From the NCBI GenBank assembly GCA_050247155.1, contig JBFWUS010000020.1, forward strand, positions 1 to 64,000: a DNA stretch of 64,000 nucleotides, given 5' to 3'. A program made the position numbers and the translations under genes. The stretch is from Mesorhizobium_G sp050247155. Its GTDB lineage: Bacteria; Pseudomonadota; Alphaproteobacteria; Rhizobiales; Rhizobiaceae. Numbering within the stretch: the stretch's first letter is position 1; each line of letters begins with the position of its first letter. The notes under the pieces were generated by a model, which was not told the origin of the DNA, made no database searches, and saw only the letters and a list, made by a program, of their open reading frames with translations. Positions 17,489-27,262 of the stretch are shown here, piece after piece.

Positions 17489-19741
17489 ATGGCGTGCGGG
17501 ACAAGGAACATTCTCGGTCGGCGTCTGGCCATTTTGTCGGCGAGTGTTGCTGTATTTGCGGCCACCACCGTTGCAGCTTTCGCGCAATCCGCGGCCGTGG
17601 AACTTGACGAGATCGTCATCGAGGGTCAGCAGGCGCCGGCAGACGGGGCTGCGGATGACAGCCAAGCCGAGACGGCTACCGGCCCTGTTGATGGTTATGT
17701 CGCCAAGCGCACCTCAACCGTATCCAAGACCGATGCGTCGATCATGGAGACGCCGCAGGCGGTCAGCATCATCCCTGCCGAGCAGTTGCAGGATCAGGAC
17801 GTCGAGACGCTCAGCGAGGCGGTTCGCTACACGCCCGGTGTCACCAGCGGCTTTGAAGGCGCCGGAGACACGCGCCGCGACCCCATCAACATCCGTGGCT
17901 TCGAGACGATGCAATATCTTGACGGCCTGCTGGTGCCAGGCGGCGCGGTGACCTACGGCATCACCAAGCCGGAACCGTACGGGCTGGAACGCATCGAAAT
18001 CCTGAAGGGTCCGGCTTCGGTCCTGTACGGCCAGAACGCGCCCGGCGGCCTGATCAACATGGTCAGCAAGCGGCCGACAGAGGAGGCGCGGGGCGAGGTG
18101 GTCATCGAAGGCGGATTGGGCGCCGGCGCATTCGAGAAACTGCAAGGCCAGTTCGACGTGTCTGGTCCCGTCAATGCCGATAGATCCTTGCTCTACCGTT
18201 TCGTCGGCATGGCCCGCGACGGCAACACGATGGTCGACGACCAGCCCGACGACCGGCTTTTCCTCGCGCCCAGCTTCACTTGGAAACCGACCGAAGACAC
18301 CACGATCACCTGGCTCAACCAGTATACCAAAGACAATGGTGGGGTCTATCAGCTACTGCCGATCGAAGGTACGCTGCTGCCCAATCCAAACGGCCAAATC
18401 CCGGTCTCTCGCAATCTCGGCGAACCTGATTTCGATCACTTCAAAACGGATTACTGGAGCACAGGCTATATGCTCGATCACCGCTTCAGCGACAATGTCA
18501 CGTTCTCCCAGGCTGCGCGTTACGGCCGCTATCGCGACGACTATGCAGGAATCTACTTCACCGGATTGCAGCCCGACATGCAGACGGTCGACCGTACTGC
18601 CTACGTCTATCACACACAGGTCGATTCATTCTCGATCGATAATCGTGTCGCGGTAAAGTTCGATACCGGCGCCGTCTCTCACTCGGCCCTTGTCGGATTT
18701 GACTTTACCACGACGAATTACGGCGATCAGGTCGGCGACTCTGAATACGACGGCGTCGCTGTGCCACCGCTGGACATGTTCAATCCGGTCTATCCGGGCT
18801 ATCCCTACGTTCTAAGCGAATATTACCGTAGTTCTTCGACCACCAAAAACACCGGCCTCTATGCCCAGGACGTCCTGCGCTACGGCAGATTGACGGTAAT
18901 GGGCGGCGTCCGTCACGACTGGGCCTATGACAGGTCGGTGAGCGAGGATCTTTCGGCAGAAAGCACTCTGGTGTCCAAACAGGACCCCACCGCCACAACC
19001 TTCCGGGCAGGTGCGGTCTATCAATTCGACAACGGGCTGGCGCCGTACGCCAGCTACGCGGAATCGTTCCAACTTGAGTCGGGGTTCAGCAGTTTCGATC
19101 AGGCGTTTAGACCCACCACCGGCCAGCAGTATGAGGTTGGGCTGCGCTACGCCATTCCCGATACCGACGCGATGATCACGGTGTCGGCCTTCGACCTCAC
19201 GCAACAGAACGTCGTCACGCCCGATCCCGACGATCCGACGGGGCAAAGGCAGATTCAGACCGGCGAAGTCAACGTCAAGGGCGTCGAGCTCGAAGCCAAG
19301 GCAAGTCTGGACAGTGGCTGGGATATCACCGGCGGCGTGTCCTATATGGACGGCAAGGTGACGGAGTCGACCATTCCCGGCCAGATAGGTCTGCGGACCG
19401 CCCGGACGCCGGAATGGATGGCCTCTCTTTGGGTCGACTACCACTTCAACCGCAACGACGCGTTGGGCGGCCTGACGATCGGCGGCGGTGTTCGCCATGT
19501 CGGCAGCTTTTTCCCGTTCCAGCAAGACAGTGTGGATACGCCAGTGGTGCCCGCAACGACCCTCTTCGACGCCCATCTGGAATACGACTTCAGCGTCATC
19601 AACAAGAAATATCAGGGCTTGAGTCTGAACGTGACGGCGACGAATATCTTTAACGAGCTGGCGTATTCGGAGGTCGGCGGCGACTATGTCAAGCTGGCGC
19701 CCGGCCGTGAGGTTTCTGCCAGCCTCGCATATCGCTGGTAG
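17489..19741 (+). CDS. TonB-dependent siderophore receptor
   Basis: Outer-membrane 22-stranded barrel for ferric siderophores, closest in pattern to the FhuA/FoxA ferrichrome/ferrioxamine group. A signal peptide ends at AFAQ, followed by a TonB-box-like segment (DEIVIEG), a plug domain (SIMETPQAVSIIP, NIRGFETMQYLDGLLVPGG, RIEILKGPASVLYGQNAPGGLINMVSKRP), and a barrel ending in aromatic residues (ASLAYRW). The ATG at 17489 has GGTGAGGGG upstream; an ATG at 17468 and a GTG at 17432 are in frame but less likely. No cognate ABC transporter is nearby, so it must rely on transport genes elsewhere. It is bracketed by two recN 3' ends, suggesting acquisition. Confidence 0.92.
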   Translation: MACGTRNILGRRLAILSASVAVFAATTVAAFAQSAAVELDEIVIEGQQAPADGAADDSQAETATGPVDGYVAKRTSTVSKTDASIMETPQAVSIIPAEQLQDQDVETLSEAVRYTPGVTSGFEGAGDTRRDPINIRGFETMQYLDGLLVPGGAVTYGITKPEPYGLERIEILKGPASVLYGQNAPGGLINMVSKRPTEEARGEVVIEGGLGAGAFEKLQGQFDVSGPVNADRSLLYRFVGMARDGNTMVDDQPDDRLFLAPSFTWKPTEDTTITWLNQYTKDNGGVYQLLPIEGTLLPNPNGQIPVSRNLGEPDFDHFKTDYWSTGYMLDHRFSDNVTFSQAARYGRYRDDYAGIYFTGLQPDMQTVDRTAYVYHTQVDSFSIDNRVAVKFDTGAVSHSALVGFDFTTTNYGDQVGDSEYDGVAVPPLDMFNPVYPGYPYVLSEYYRSSSTTKNTGLYAQDVLRYGRLTVMGGVRHDWAYDRSVSEDLSAESTLVSKQDPTATTFRAGAVYQFDNGLAPYASYAESFQLESGFSSFDQAFRPTTGQQYEVGLRYAIPDTDAMITVSAFDLTQQNVVTPDPDDPTGQRQIQTGEVNVKGVELEAKASLDSGWDITGGVSYMDGKVTESTIPGQIGLRTARTPEWMASLWVDYHFNRNDALGGLTIGGGVRHVGSFFPFQQDSVDTPVVPATTLFDAHLEYDFSVINKKYQGLSLNVTATNIFNELAYSEVGGDYVKLAPGREVSASLAYRW

Positions 19742-19814
19742 CCGGAATGGCGTTGCAGCCAAAAAGAAACGCAGCCTGTCTGCCTTCTTTCGGCCAACCG
19801 CGTCCAGCAGGCTG

Positions 19815-19991
19815 CAGCGCGCTGACTTCCATTTTCTGATCTCCAAATCGGGCGCGGATCGCGTCTCGACCAGCGTCGAGCAGCTAGACCCTCCGGCCCG
19901 ACAGGAAGAAATCGCCCGAATGCTCGCTGGCGTGATGATCACCGACGAAGCAAGGGCGGTGGCGGAAAGGCTTATGCGGGAGAAGGCGTAG
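19815..19991 (+). pseudogene. recN: Detached, diverged 3' fragment of a second recN
   Basis: From about 19824 to the TAG at 19991 the frame reads like the last 58 residues of RecN (HFLISKSGADRVSTSVEQ, then PARQEEIARMLAG). Against the intact recN end, most differences are synonymous third-position changes, with about nine amino-acid replacements. It therefore diverged while still part of a functional recN, rather than decaying from a recent duplication. It has no start or ATPase domain and cannot work alone. The best explanation is a remnant of the resident recN left after a segment carrying recN plus the receptor recombined in. Confidence 0.85.
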
Positions 19992-19993
19992 GC

Positions 19994-22243
19994 CTACCGG
20001 CTTGCCTCCAGCCTCTCCTTCGTAATCGCTATCCACTTCCTGTCGCCGTCGTCCAGAATCCCGTCGCGGTCCATGCGCTCGATCGTTTCCAACGCTTTCT
20101 TGTGCCATTCCGTGCCGGGCGGCGTTGACGAAGCCATGCGCTGATAGGCGCGGAAGAGGTCCCAACTCCATTTGGTGCTCATGGGATCAATGGCCACCAA
20201 TTTTTCGCTGACCTCCATGCCTGCGCGGAAATGCTTTCTCGCCGCTTCGAGGTCGCCCAACTGTTCGAGCACATCGCCGACCGTCAGATGGGTGACGGAG
20301 GTGAAACGCTGCCAGTCGGTGTTGGACGGGTCTGAATCGCGCAGCGGGATCATGCGCGCCAGGCTCGCCTCATAATGCTTCAGGGCGCCCCGCTGGTCTC
20401 CCTCGGCCCAGGCGATGTTGCCCAAAAATTCGTCGGCCAGTGACAGATCGCGGATCCATTCTGGATTATTCGGGTGCGCGGCTCGCACCTGCAGCATGAT
20501 CTCGTGCTTCTTCGAGTAGGCGGCGCGCGCCTTGTCGTTCTCGCCCCGTGCCTGATAGACGCGTCCGATACGCTCCCAGGCGCGTCCGATGTCATAGCGC
20601 CAGATCGGGTTCGCCGGATATTCGGCCGACAGGTCTTGCGCGATCTTCAAGCCGGCGTTGAAATTGGCAAGCGCCTCGTCGTAGAGCCCGTCGTCCATCT
20701 CCAGATGGCCGATATTGTAGTGCGTAACGATGAGGCCGCGCTTCAGCCCGGTGTTGAAGGGTTGAGCGACAAGAGCTTCGCGCGCGGCGGCGGCGGCCTC
20801 GCGGTACAGCTTGGCGGCCTCTTCGCGTCGGCCGGCATTCCATTCCATGTCGGCAAAACCTTCCGATGCCCAGACGCGCTGCTCCGGTGTGGCTTTGCCT
20901 TGCCGCGCCAGCTCCACGGCTTTCTGATAGGCTTCGACTGCGCGCTGGTGCTCGCCGACGGCCAGCGAGGTTTCCGCGACATCGATCCAGCTCTGCGCGT
21001 TGCCGGGATCGAGTTCGGCGGCTTCCGCAAAATAGTTTGCCGCCTTGCCGCTGTCGGAAGGCCGCGCCAGCGCCGCCAGGTGGCGTGCTGACTCGGCGGC
21101 GCGTTTGCGTTCGGCCTTGGCGGCCTGCTTAGCGTCCGCCAAATCGCGTTCGAACAGGGTTTCGGCGGCGTCGGCATCGCCCGTGCGCAAGGCCGCAATC
21201 GCCACTTCGCCTTCGCCGCCCTTGGCCGCCAGCGCCTTGCCGGCCGCCATGATGCCGTCGAAAAAGCGCTGGCGTTCATCGTCGGGGATCGAATTGAGGT
21301 CGTCATAGCCGGCGTTCTGCAGCAAGGCGACGACGATCTGCTCATATTCCTGGTTGCGGGCATTCGCGGCCTTGAGTTCGGCGATTTCGGTGCGAAGCGC
21401 GGCCGTCTCCGCATTGCCGCCGCAGCCGCCGGCCGAAAGGCAGGTTTCCGGCGCACCGCCACGAATCAGGATTTCCGGCACCTGGGTGAAATTGGCGGCC
21501 GACGTGCGCTCGACCACCCGCTTGGTCACCAGATCGAACATCTGATCGAAGCGGCTTTGCGGCTCGGCCTGCATGTAATGGAACAAGGCTTCGGCAAAGG
21601 GCGAATGGTCGCCAGGCGGTCCGTCCTGCGCGACCTGTCCGTTCTGCGTCGAGGTGACCAGCAAGAAGCGGTTGGTGGAGGCAGGCACCGCAATGCTGCC
21701 GAAAGAGAGCGGCCTAGCGCCGCGCGACAGGCACTGCTGTGCCTTCAGCGGGTCGTTGCGGCAGGCATCCAGGATGACGATCTTTTCCTTGGCGCCTTCC
21801 ATCGCCTCCAGTACGTCGTCGAGCAGCACGGCGCGCCGCGCGCGCCAGTCCTCGCACGAGATTTCAATGTCGGTGGGCGCCAGTACATTGCCTTCCGCCG
21901 TCTGCATGCCGTGGCCGGCATAAAAGACCAGCGCCACATCCGCGTCGTCGGCCTTGTCACGAAAATCCTCCAGCGCATCCAGCATGTCACCCCGGTCGAG
22001 GTCGAAGCAGCCGGGTGCGCCCTCTTTGCAGCTCATCACGTCGAATCCGCTTGCGGAAAGCATTTCCGCCATGCGGCCGGCGTCGCGTTGCGGGTTTGAC
22101 AGGGAGGCGAGGTTTTCATAGGCGCTGTTGCCGATGATCAGCGCAACGCGTCCGGCGGCATGGGCAGCGGACACCACGCCGCCCAACGCGGCAAGAGCCG
22201 CGAGCGCCAATGCGATGAGGCGATTTCGAAGGCGCACACCCAA
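19994..22243 (-). CDS. Secreted caspase-like (peptidase C14) protein with TPR repeats
   Basis: A hydrophobic signal peptide (about residues 8-30, ending AHAA) precedes a caspase-fold domain with RVALIIGNSAYEN, the catalytic histidine in YAGHGM (His111) and the catalytic cysteine in LDACRNDP (Cys161). A short coiled region about residues 280-310 leads into a C-terminal half of TPR-like repeats. So it is probably an exported cysteine endopeptidase of the metacaspase/orthocaspase type with a protein-binding scaffold; the substrate is unknown. The start is a TTG at 22243 (GTG at 22237 is an alternative). A small secreted protein gene ends 57 bp upstream and is likely co-transcribed. It is convergent with the recN fragment. 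Confidence 0.85.
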   Translation of the reverse strand: MGVRLRNRLIALALAALAALGGVVSAAHAAGRVALIIGNSAYENLASLSNPQRDAGRMAEMLSASGFDVMSCKEGAPGCFDLDRGDMLDALEDFRDKADDADVALVFYAGHGMQTAEGNVLAPTDIEISCEDWRARRAVLLDDVLEAMEGAKEKIVILDACRNDPLKAQQCLSRGARPLSFGSIAVPASTNRFLLVTSTQNGQVAQDGPPGDHSPFAEALFHYMQAEPQSRFDQMFDLVTKRVVERTSAANFTQVPEILIRGGAPETCLSAGGCGGNAETAALRTEIAELKAANARNQEYEQIVVALLQNAGYDDLNSIPDDERQRFFDGIMAAGKALAAKGGEGEVAIAALRTGDADAAETLFERDLADAKQAAKAERKRAAESARHLAALARPSDSGKAANYFAEAAELDPGNAQSWIDVAETSLAVGEHQRAVEAYQKAVELARQGKATPEQRVWASEGFADMEWNAGRREEAAKLYREAAAAAREALVAQPFNTGLKRGLIVTHYNIGHLEMDDGLYDEALANFNAGLKIAQDLSAEYPANPIWRYDIGRAWERIGRVYQARGENDKARAAYSKKHEIMLQVRAAHPNNPEWIRDLSLADEFLGNIAWAEGDQRGALKHYEASLARMIPLRDSDPSNTDWQRFTSVTHLTVGDVLEQLGDLEAARKHFRAGMEVSEKLVAIDPMSTKWSWDLFRAYQRMASSTPPGTEWHKKALETIERMDRDGILDDGDRKWIAITKERLEASR

Positions 22244-22300
22244 GCCCCGCGCACCATCCCGCTCAAATCCGCCTGGATCGGAATCGAGCGAAACCTATGG

Positions 22301-22576
22301 CTATCTCTTAACGATCGAACATTTGCGCTTGCCACCGTCTTGACAGCCGGCCGTGGCCTTCCTGTCTGCATTTGCCTGCGAGCGTTCGCCCCAGAAGGCG
22401 CTGCATATCTGCCCATCCGCGGACAGCGCCATGGCCCGCGCTTTCGGCTTGCTGGCCATCGAGGCGAGGAGATTCTTGCAATAGGCGCTGCTCGGCGCGG
22501 CCGCATGGCCGGCTGTAGCCGACAGAACGGCAAACGCCACAGAGAAGGCGGTGATCTTCAGTCGATTTTTTCCCAT
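22301..22576 (-). CDS. Small secreted cysteine-containing protein
   Basis: 91 residues with a clear signal peptide (basic N-terminus, hydrophobic core, cleavage near GHAA). The mature part holds four cysteines and a motif KARAMALSADGQICSAFWG ... ADRKATAGC, a pattern I associate with small domains found near or fused to caspase-like and signalling proteins; the domain cannot be named with certainty. It lies just upstream of the caspase-like gene on the same strand, which suggests that they act together in the periplasm. Confidence 0.7.
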   Translation of the reverse strand: MGKNRLKITAFSVAFAVLSATAGHAAAPSSAYCKNLLASMASKPKARAMALSADGQICSAFWGERSQANADRKATAGCQDGGKRKCSIVKR

Positions 22577-22764
22577 GATCTACCCCACTTGCCCAAAAGC
22601 AGCATACCATCGAAGGCGCGCGGCACAAAGACGGCAGGATCGCCGGCATCTTCCCACAGCGTTCGCGTCGTGTTACCAGCCAGCGCCAATCCTCAACGGG
22701 ACTTCTTTCGAGTCGGCGCCGCGCCATATCCGGCCAGCGCCCTTTGTGCATTTAAGGATCGGTC

Positions 22765-24255
22765 ATGGCGACAATCATCGAAACCGCGACGGGCGTGCTG
22801 GCGCTCACCTTTGACGACGTGCTCCTGCAGCCCGGCCATTCCGAGGTTATGCCGGGTGAGACGGATGTGCGCACGCGCATCGCCGGCGACATCGAGCTCA
22901 ATCTGCCGATCCTCTCGGCCGCGATGGATACCGTCACGGAATCGCGGCTGGCCATCGCCATGGCGCAGGCCGGCGGCATCGGCGTCATCCATCGCAACCT
23001 TTCGCCGGTGGAACAGGCAGAGGCGGTGCGGCAGGTGAAGAAATTCGAGTCCGGCATGGTGGTGAATCCGGTGACCATAGGCCCCGATGCGACGCTCGCC
23101 GAGGCGCTGGGACTGATGAAATCGCACGGCATCTCCGGCATTCCCGTCGTCAAGGGCAATGGCGGCGGGCCGGGCAAATTGGTCGGCATCCTGACCAACC
23201 GGGACGTGCGTTTCGCCTCCGATCCGGCCCAGAAAGTCTCCGAACTCATGACCAAGGACAATCTAGTCACGGTCAAGGAAACCTCCGTCGAGCAAAGCGA
23301 GGCCAAGCGCCTTCTGCATAAGCATCGCATTGAAAAGCTGCTGGTGGTCGATGGCGACGGCAATTGCGTTGGCCTGATCACCGTCAAGGACATCGAGAAG
23401 TCGCAGCTCAATCCGCATGCCACCAAGGACGGCGCCGGCCGGCTGCGGGTCGCGGCGGCCACCAGCGTCGGCGAAGACGGCTTTGAGCGCGCAGAGCGGC
23501 TGATCGACGCCGGTGTCGACCTTCTGGTCATCGATACCGCCCATGGCCACTCGCAGCGCGTGCTGGATGCCGTGGCGCGGGCGAAGAAGATTTCTAACTC
23601 GGTGCGTATCATCGCCGGCAATGTCGCGACCGCCGACGGCACGAAAGCGCTCATCGACGCGGGCGCGGATGGCGTCAAGGTCGGCATCGGGCCGGGCTCG
23701 ATCTGCACCACCCGCATCGTTGCGGGCGTTGGCGTGCCGCAGCTTTCAGCCATTATGTCGGCGGTCGAGGCTGCGCATAAGCGTGGCGCTTCGATCATCG
23801 CCGATGGCGGCATCAAATATTCGGGCGATCTCGCCAAGGCGCTCGCCGCCGGAGCCAGCGCCGCCATGATCGGCTCGCTGCTCGCAGGCACGGACGAAAG
23901 CCCGGGTGAAGTCTATCTGCACCAGGGCCGCTCCTTCAAAGCCTATCGCGGCATGGGTTCGGTCGGGGCGATGGCGCGCGGCTCGGCCGATCGTTATTTC
24001 CAGGCCGAGGTTCGCGATACGCTGAAGTTGGTGCCTGAGGGCATCGAGGGCCAGGTGCCGTACAAGGGGCCGGTCGCCGGCGTGCTGCATCAGCTCGCAG
24101 GTGGATTGAAAGCCGCGATGGGCTATGTCGGTGCGCGTGATCTCACCGATTTCCGTCAGCGGGCAACCTTCGTGCGCATCTCCAACGCCGGCCTGCGCGA
24201 AAGCCACACGCACGACGTGACGATCACGCGCGAAAGCCCGAATTATCCAGTTTAG
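22765..24255 (+). CDS. guaB: Inosine-5'-monophosphate dehydrogenase
   Basis: NAD-dependent enzyme of GTP synthesis converting IMP to XMP. The N-terminal TFDDVLLQPGHS, two CBS domains (about residues 95-210), the catalytic loop GIGPGSICTTR with the active cysteine, the IADGGIKYSGD substrate motif and the C-terminal YRGMGSVGAM flap are all seen. 496 residues is the normal bacterial length. AAGGAT lies 8 bases before the ATG. It is divergent from the caspase operon. Confidence 0.97.
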   Translation: MATIIETATGVLALTFDDVLLQPGHSEVMPGETDVRTRIAGDIELNLPILSAAMDTVTESRLAIAMAQAGGIGVIHRNLSPVEQAEAVRQVKKFESGMVVNPVTIGPDATLAEALGLMKSHGISGIPVVKGNGGGPGKLVGILTNRDVRFASDPAQKVSELMTKDNLVTVKETSVEQSEAKRLLHKHRIEKLLVVDGDGNCVGLITVKDIEKSQLNPHATKDGAGRLRVAAATSVGEDGFERAERLIDAGVDLLVIDTAHGHSQRVLDAVARAKKISNSVRIIAGNVATADGTKALIDAGADGVKVGIGPGSICTTRIVAGVGVPQLSAIMSAVEAAHKRGASIIADGGIKYSGDLAKALAAGASAAMIGSLLAGTDESPGEVYLHQGRSFKAYRGMGSVGAMARGSADRYFQAEVRDTLKLVPEGIEGQVPYKGPVAGVLHQLAGGLKAAMGYVGARDLTDFRQRATFVRISNAGLRESHTHDVTITRESPNYPV

Positions 24256-24293
24256 CATTCCTCGAGGCCGTCGATTCGGGAAGGGCAGGGGCA

Positions 24294-24704
24294 ATGAACC
24301 AGACAGCGATCTTCTGGCCGATGATCTGCCACGTGCTTTTGGTCGTCATCGTCTATGTCGTGCTGGGGATCCGGCGCAGAGGCGCCGTGGAGTCAGGCGA
24401 AGCCGTGGTGCACCAGTTCAAGGGACGCTACGAAGAACCTGCCCGCAGCGTCACCGTCGCCAACAACTTGATGAACCAGTTCGAGGCGCCGGTGCTGTTC
24501 CACATCTGCTGCCTGTGCCTCTACGTGACCGCCGGCGTCAGCATCTTTACCGTCACGCTGGCGTGGCTGTTCATCCTGTTTCGCTACATCCACGCCTATG
24601 TGCACCTGACCAGCAACAAGATCAGGTGGCGCAACATGAGTTTTCGCGTCGGCCTGCTGATCCTGCTGATCCTTTGGATCGCGTTTGCTGCCCATATTGC
24701 GTGA
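24294..24704 (+). CDS. MAPEG family membrane protein
   Basis: 136 residues with about four transmembrane segments. The pattern RRGAVESGE ... ANNLMNQFEAPVLFHICC ... RYIHAYVHLTSNKIRWR matches the MAPEG family (membrane-associated proteins in eicosanoid and glutathione metabolism). The bacterial members are mostly uncharacterised. It follows guaB by 38 bp and ends 15 bp before the convergent rnd stop. Confidence 0.85.
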   Translation: MNQTAIFWPMICHVLLVVIVYVVLGIRRRGAVESGEAVVHQFKGRYEEPARSVTVANNLMNQFEAPVLFHICCLCLYVTAGVSIFTVTLAWLFILFRYIHAYVHLTSNKIRWRNMSFRVGLLILLILWIAFAAHIA

Positions 24705-24719
24705 GCGCCGCGACGCGTT

Positions 24720-25868
24720 CTATCCCACCGCCACGATCCGCCGGTTGTCGAATTTGAGCGAAATCTCGCCGCGCACGAGCTTCAGCGCCTTTTCGCCGAA
24801 CACTTCGCGCCGCCAGCCGGACAGGGCGGGGACGTCGGCCTTCTCGCCGTCTGCAGCCAGCCTGTCGATCTCGTCGGATGACGCCAGCACCTTCGGCGCA
24901 ACGCCTTCCTCTTCGGCCACCAATCTGAGCAGTACCTTCAGCAGTTCGGCCGCCGCATTCGAGCCTTCCGGGTTCTGCGCCGGCTTCGCCAATTTCGGCA
25001 GTTCGTCCTTCGGGATTGCGAGGGCCGCGTTGATCGCGCCGAGCAGCGAGGCGGCGGTCGCCGAACGCTCCCAGCCCTTCGGAATCGTGCGCAGCTTGCC
25101 GAGCGCAGACTCATCGCGGGGCTGCTGCTGGGCGATCTCGGAAATCACCTCGTCCTTGATGACACGGCGGCGCGGGACGTTGCGCTCGCGCGCCTCGCGT
25201 TCGCGCCATGCCGCGACGGATTGCACCACCGCCAGCTCGATCGGCTTGCGCAGCCGCACTTTCAGCCGTTTCCAGGCATCCTCAGGATGCGGATCGTAGG
25301 TTTCGCGATTGGTGAGGATGGCCATTTCCTCGTTCAGCCAGTGCCCGCGGCCTTCGCGCTCCAGCTCGGCCTTCAGATATTGATAGACCTCGATCAGATG
25401 CGTCACGTCCGCGGCAGCGTAGGTGAGCTGTTTGTCCGACAGCGGGCGCGCGCGCCAGTCGGTGAAGCGCGACGACTTGTCGATCTGCGCGCCGGTAACC
25501 CGCTGCACGATCTGCTCGTAAGAAACCGAGTCGCCGAAGCCGCAGACCATCGCGGCCACCTGCGTGTCGAACACGGGATGCGGGATCAGCCGGCCGAGGT
25601 TGAAGACGATTTCGATGTCCTGCCGTGCGGCGTGGAAAACCTTTGTCACGGCCTCGTTGGCCATCAGGTCGAAAAATGGCTTCAGGTCGATGCCCGGCGC
25701 CAGCGGATCGACGAGCGCGGTGACGCCCGGCGCGGCCATCTGGATCAGACAGAGTTCCGGCCAAAAAGTCGTTTCCCGGATGAATTCCGTGTCGACGGTG
25801 ACGAAATCGGATTTTTCCAGGGCCGCAACCGCTTCGGCGAGCTCCTGGGTTGTCGTTATGACATGCAT
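24720..25868 (-). CDS. rnd: Ribonuclease D
   Basis: 3'-5' exoribonuclease involved in tRNA 3' maturation. The DEDD exonuclease motifs are visible: VTVDTEFIRE (motif I), VFHAARQDIEIV (motif II) and YAAADVTHLIEVY (motif III, DEDDy type). A C-terminal region includes an HRDC-like helical domain. 382 residues matches alphaproteobacterial RNase D. The ATG at 25868 is preferred to the adjacent TTG at 25871. Confidence 0.94.
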   Translation of the reverse strand: MHVITTTQELAEAVAALEKSDFVTVDTEFIRETTFWPELCLIQMAAPGVTALVDPLAPGIDLKPFFDLMANEAVTKVFHAARQDIEIVFNLGRLIPHPVFDTQVAAMVCGFGDSVSYEQIVQRVTGAQIDKSSRFTDWRARPLSDKQLTYAAADVTHLIEVYQYLKAELEREGRGHWLNEEMAILTNRETYDPHPEDAWKRLKVRLRKPIELAVVQSVAAWREREARERNVPRRRVIKDEVISEIAQQQPRDESALGKLRTIPKGWERSATAASLLGAINAALAIPKDELPKLAKPAQNPEGSNAAAELLKVLLRLVAEEEGVAPKVLASSDEIDRLAADGEKADVPALSGWRREVFGEKALKLVRGEISLKFDNRRIVAVG

Positions 25869-25941
25869 CAACTGACCAACTTTTTCGTTTTCGGTTCCTT
25901 TTCAGTCGCAGCCGCATTCGTCAAGCATCGGCTAACATTTG

Positions 25942-27168
25942 TCACCGTTTGTCGCTGCCGTTGCGGCGGGCCAGCCGCGCGAAAATGGGCGATGTTCTGA
26001 GGAGCGCGATGAAGCGGCTGTGCACTGGCGCCGGTCCGCGCACCTGCATGCGGTAGACGATGATCGCGATCAGCACCGCATAGACGGCGGCGTTGAAATA
26101 GAAGAGCCAGGCCGGTCCGAACAGTTCCATCGTCGTTGACGCCGCGAAGGGCCCGACCATCGCACCGATCGAGTAGAACAGCATCAAGGCCGCATTCACC
26201 AGCACGAATTCGCTCTTGTCGGCGCGGTCGTTGGCGTGGGCTGCCGACAGCGAATACATCGGCATGGCGAACGACCCGAAGATGAAGACCGCGACAAAAT
26301 TGAACAAGGCGCTGTTGCCGGCCCATGTCGCGATGACCAGCGCCGACAGCATGGCCCCGAACGACGTTGTGAGAAGAATACGCCGGCGGTCCCAGCGGTC
26401 CGAGAGGTAGCCGAGCGGGTACTGGATCACGGCGCCGCCGATGATCGACACGCTCACGAAGGTCACGACGTCCGTCACCGACATGCCGATCTCCTCGGCA
26501 TAGACCGGCGACAGCGTACGGAACGCACTGTTGCTCATGCCGACTGCAATGCAGGCCATGGCCGCCAGCGGCGAGATACGCCAGGCGCGGCCGAGGTCCA
26601 GCTTCACGTCCTCCGGCGGGGCGGGGTTCGATCGGTCGCCCAGCGACACCGGCACCAGCGAGAGCGTGATCATGATCGACATGATGGCGAAGATGGAAAA
26701 GCCGCCCGCGCCGAAGACCGGGATCAGGAACTGCGCCCCCGTTACCGATCCCAGATCGATGATGCGGTAGACGGCCAGCACCTGCGCGCGATCTTCGTTG
26801 CGCACGCCGGAGTTCAGCCAGCTCTCCATCACCGTAAACAGGCCGGCGAAACAGAAGCCGGTCAGGAAACGAATGATCGACCACATCACCGGGTCGATTA
26901 CCAAGACCAGCATCAGCGTGCCGGCAGACGCCAGCGCCGCGAGCGCCGCAAAGGCGCGCACGTGGCCGACAGATTTGAGGATGCGCGTGATGGCGAGGCA
27001 CCCGAGTAGAAAGCCCGTGAAATAGGCCGTGCCCATGAAGCCGATCGTCGCCGGCGAAAAGCCTTCGCTGGCTCCGCGCAACGCTACCAGCGTGCTCTGC
27101 AAGCCATTTCCGCCGAGCAGAATGCCTGCGGCGATAAGCAATGGAATGAGCGGGCGGATGGAGGACAT
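25942..27168 (-). CDS. MFS transporter
   Basis: 408-residue major facilitator protein with about twelve transmembrane segments. The loop 2-3 region (GCLAITRILKSVGHVRAF) and the corresponding motif in the second half (YPLGYLSDRWDRRRILL) are seen. The pattern resembles the YcaD-like subgroup of the family. The substrate cannot be inferred. It is divergent from aspS and transcribed in the same direction as rnd, 73 bp upstream of it. Confidence 0.88.
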   Translation of the reverse strand: MSSIRPLIPLLIAAGILLGGNGLQSTLVALRGASEGFSPATIGFMGTAYFTGFLLGCLAITRILKSVGHVRAFAALAALASAGTLMLVLVIDPVMWSIIRFLTGFCFAGLFTVMESWLNSGVRNEDRAQVLAVYRIIDLGSVTGAQFLIPVFGAGGFSIFAIMSIMITLSLVPVSLGDRSNPAPPEDVKLDLGRAWRISPLAAMACIAVGMSNSAFRTLSPVYAEEIGMSVTDVVTFVSVSIIGGAVIQYPLGYLSDRWDRRRILLTTSFGAMLSALVIATWAGNSALFNFVAVFIFGSFAMPMYSLSAAHANDRADKSEFVLVNAALMLFYSIGAMVGPFAASTTMELFGPAWLFYFNAAVYAVLIAIIVYRMQVRGPAPVHSRFIALLRTSPIFARLARRNGSDKR

Positions 27169-27262
27169 GAAGCGCAGCCGGAGAAACTTCAGTCATGTAC
27201 CATCGAGTCGAGCGATGCCACCGGGAAATATCGACCGGATTGGTCCAGTCCCCGACTTCACC

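Noticed and set aside
19994..22243. Caspase-like gene as part of an anti-phage abortive-infection system
   Set aside because: It has a signal peptide and no adjacent sensor, nucleotide cyclase or gasdermin-like gene, so a defence role is not supported.
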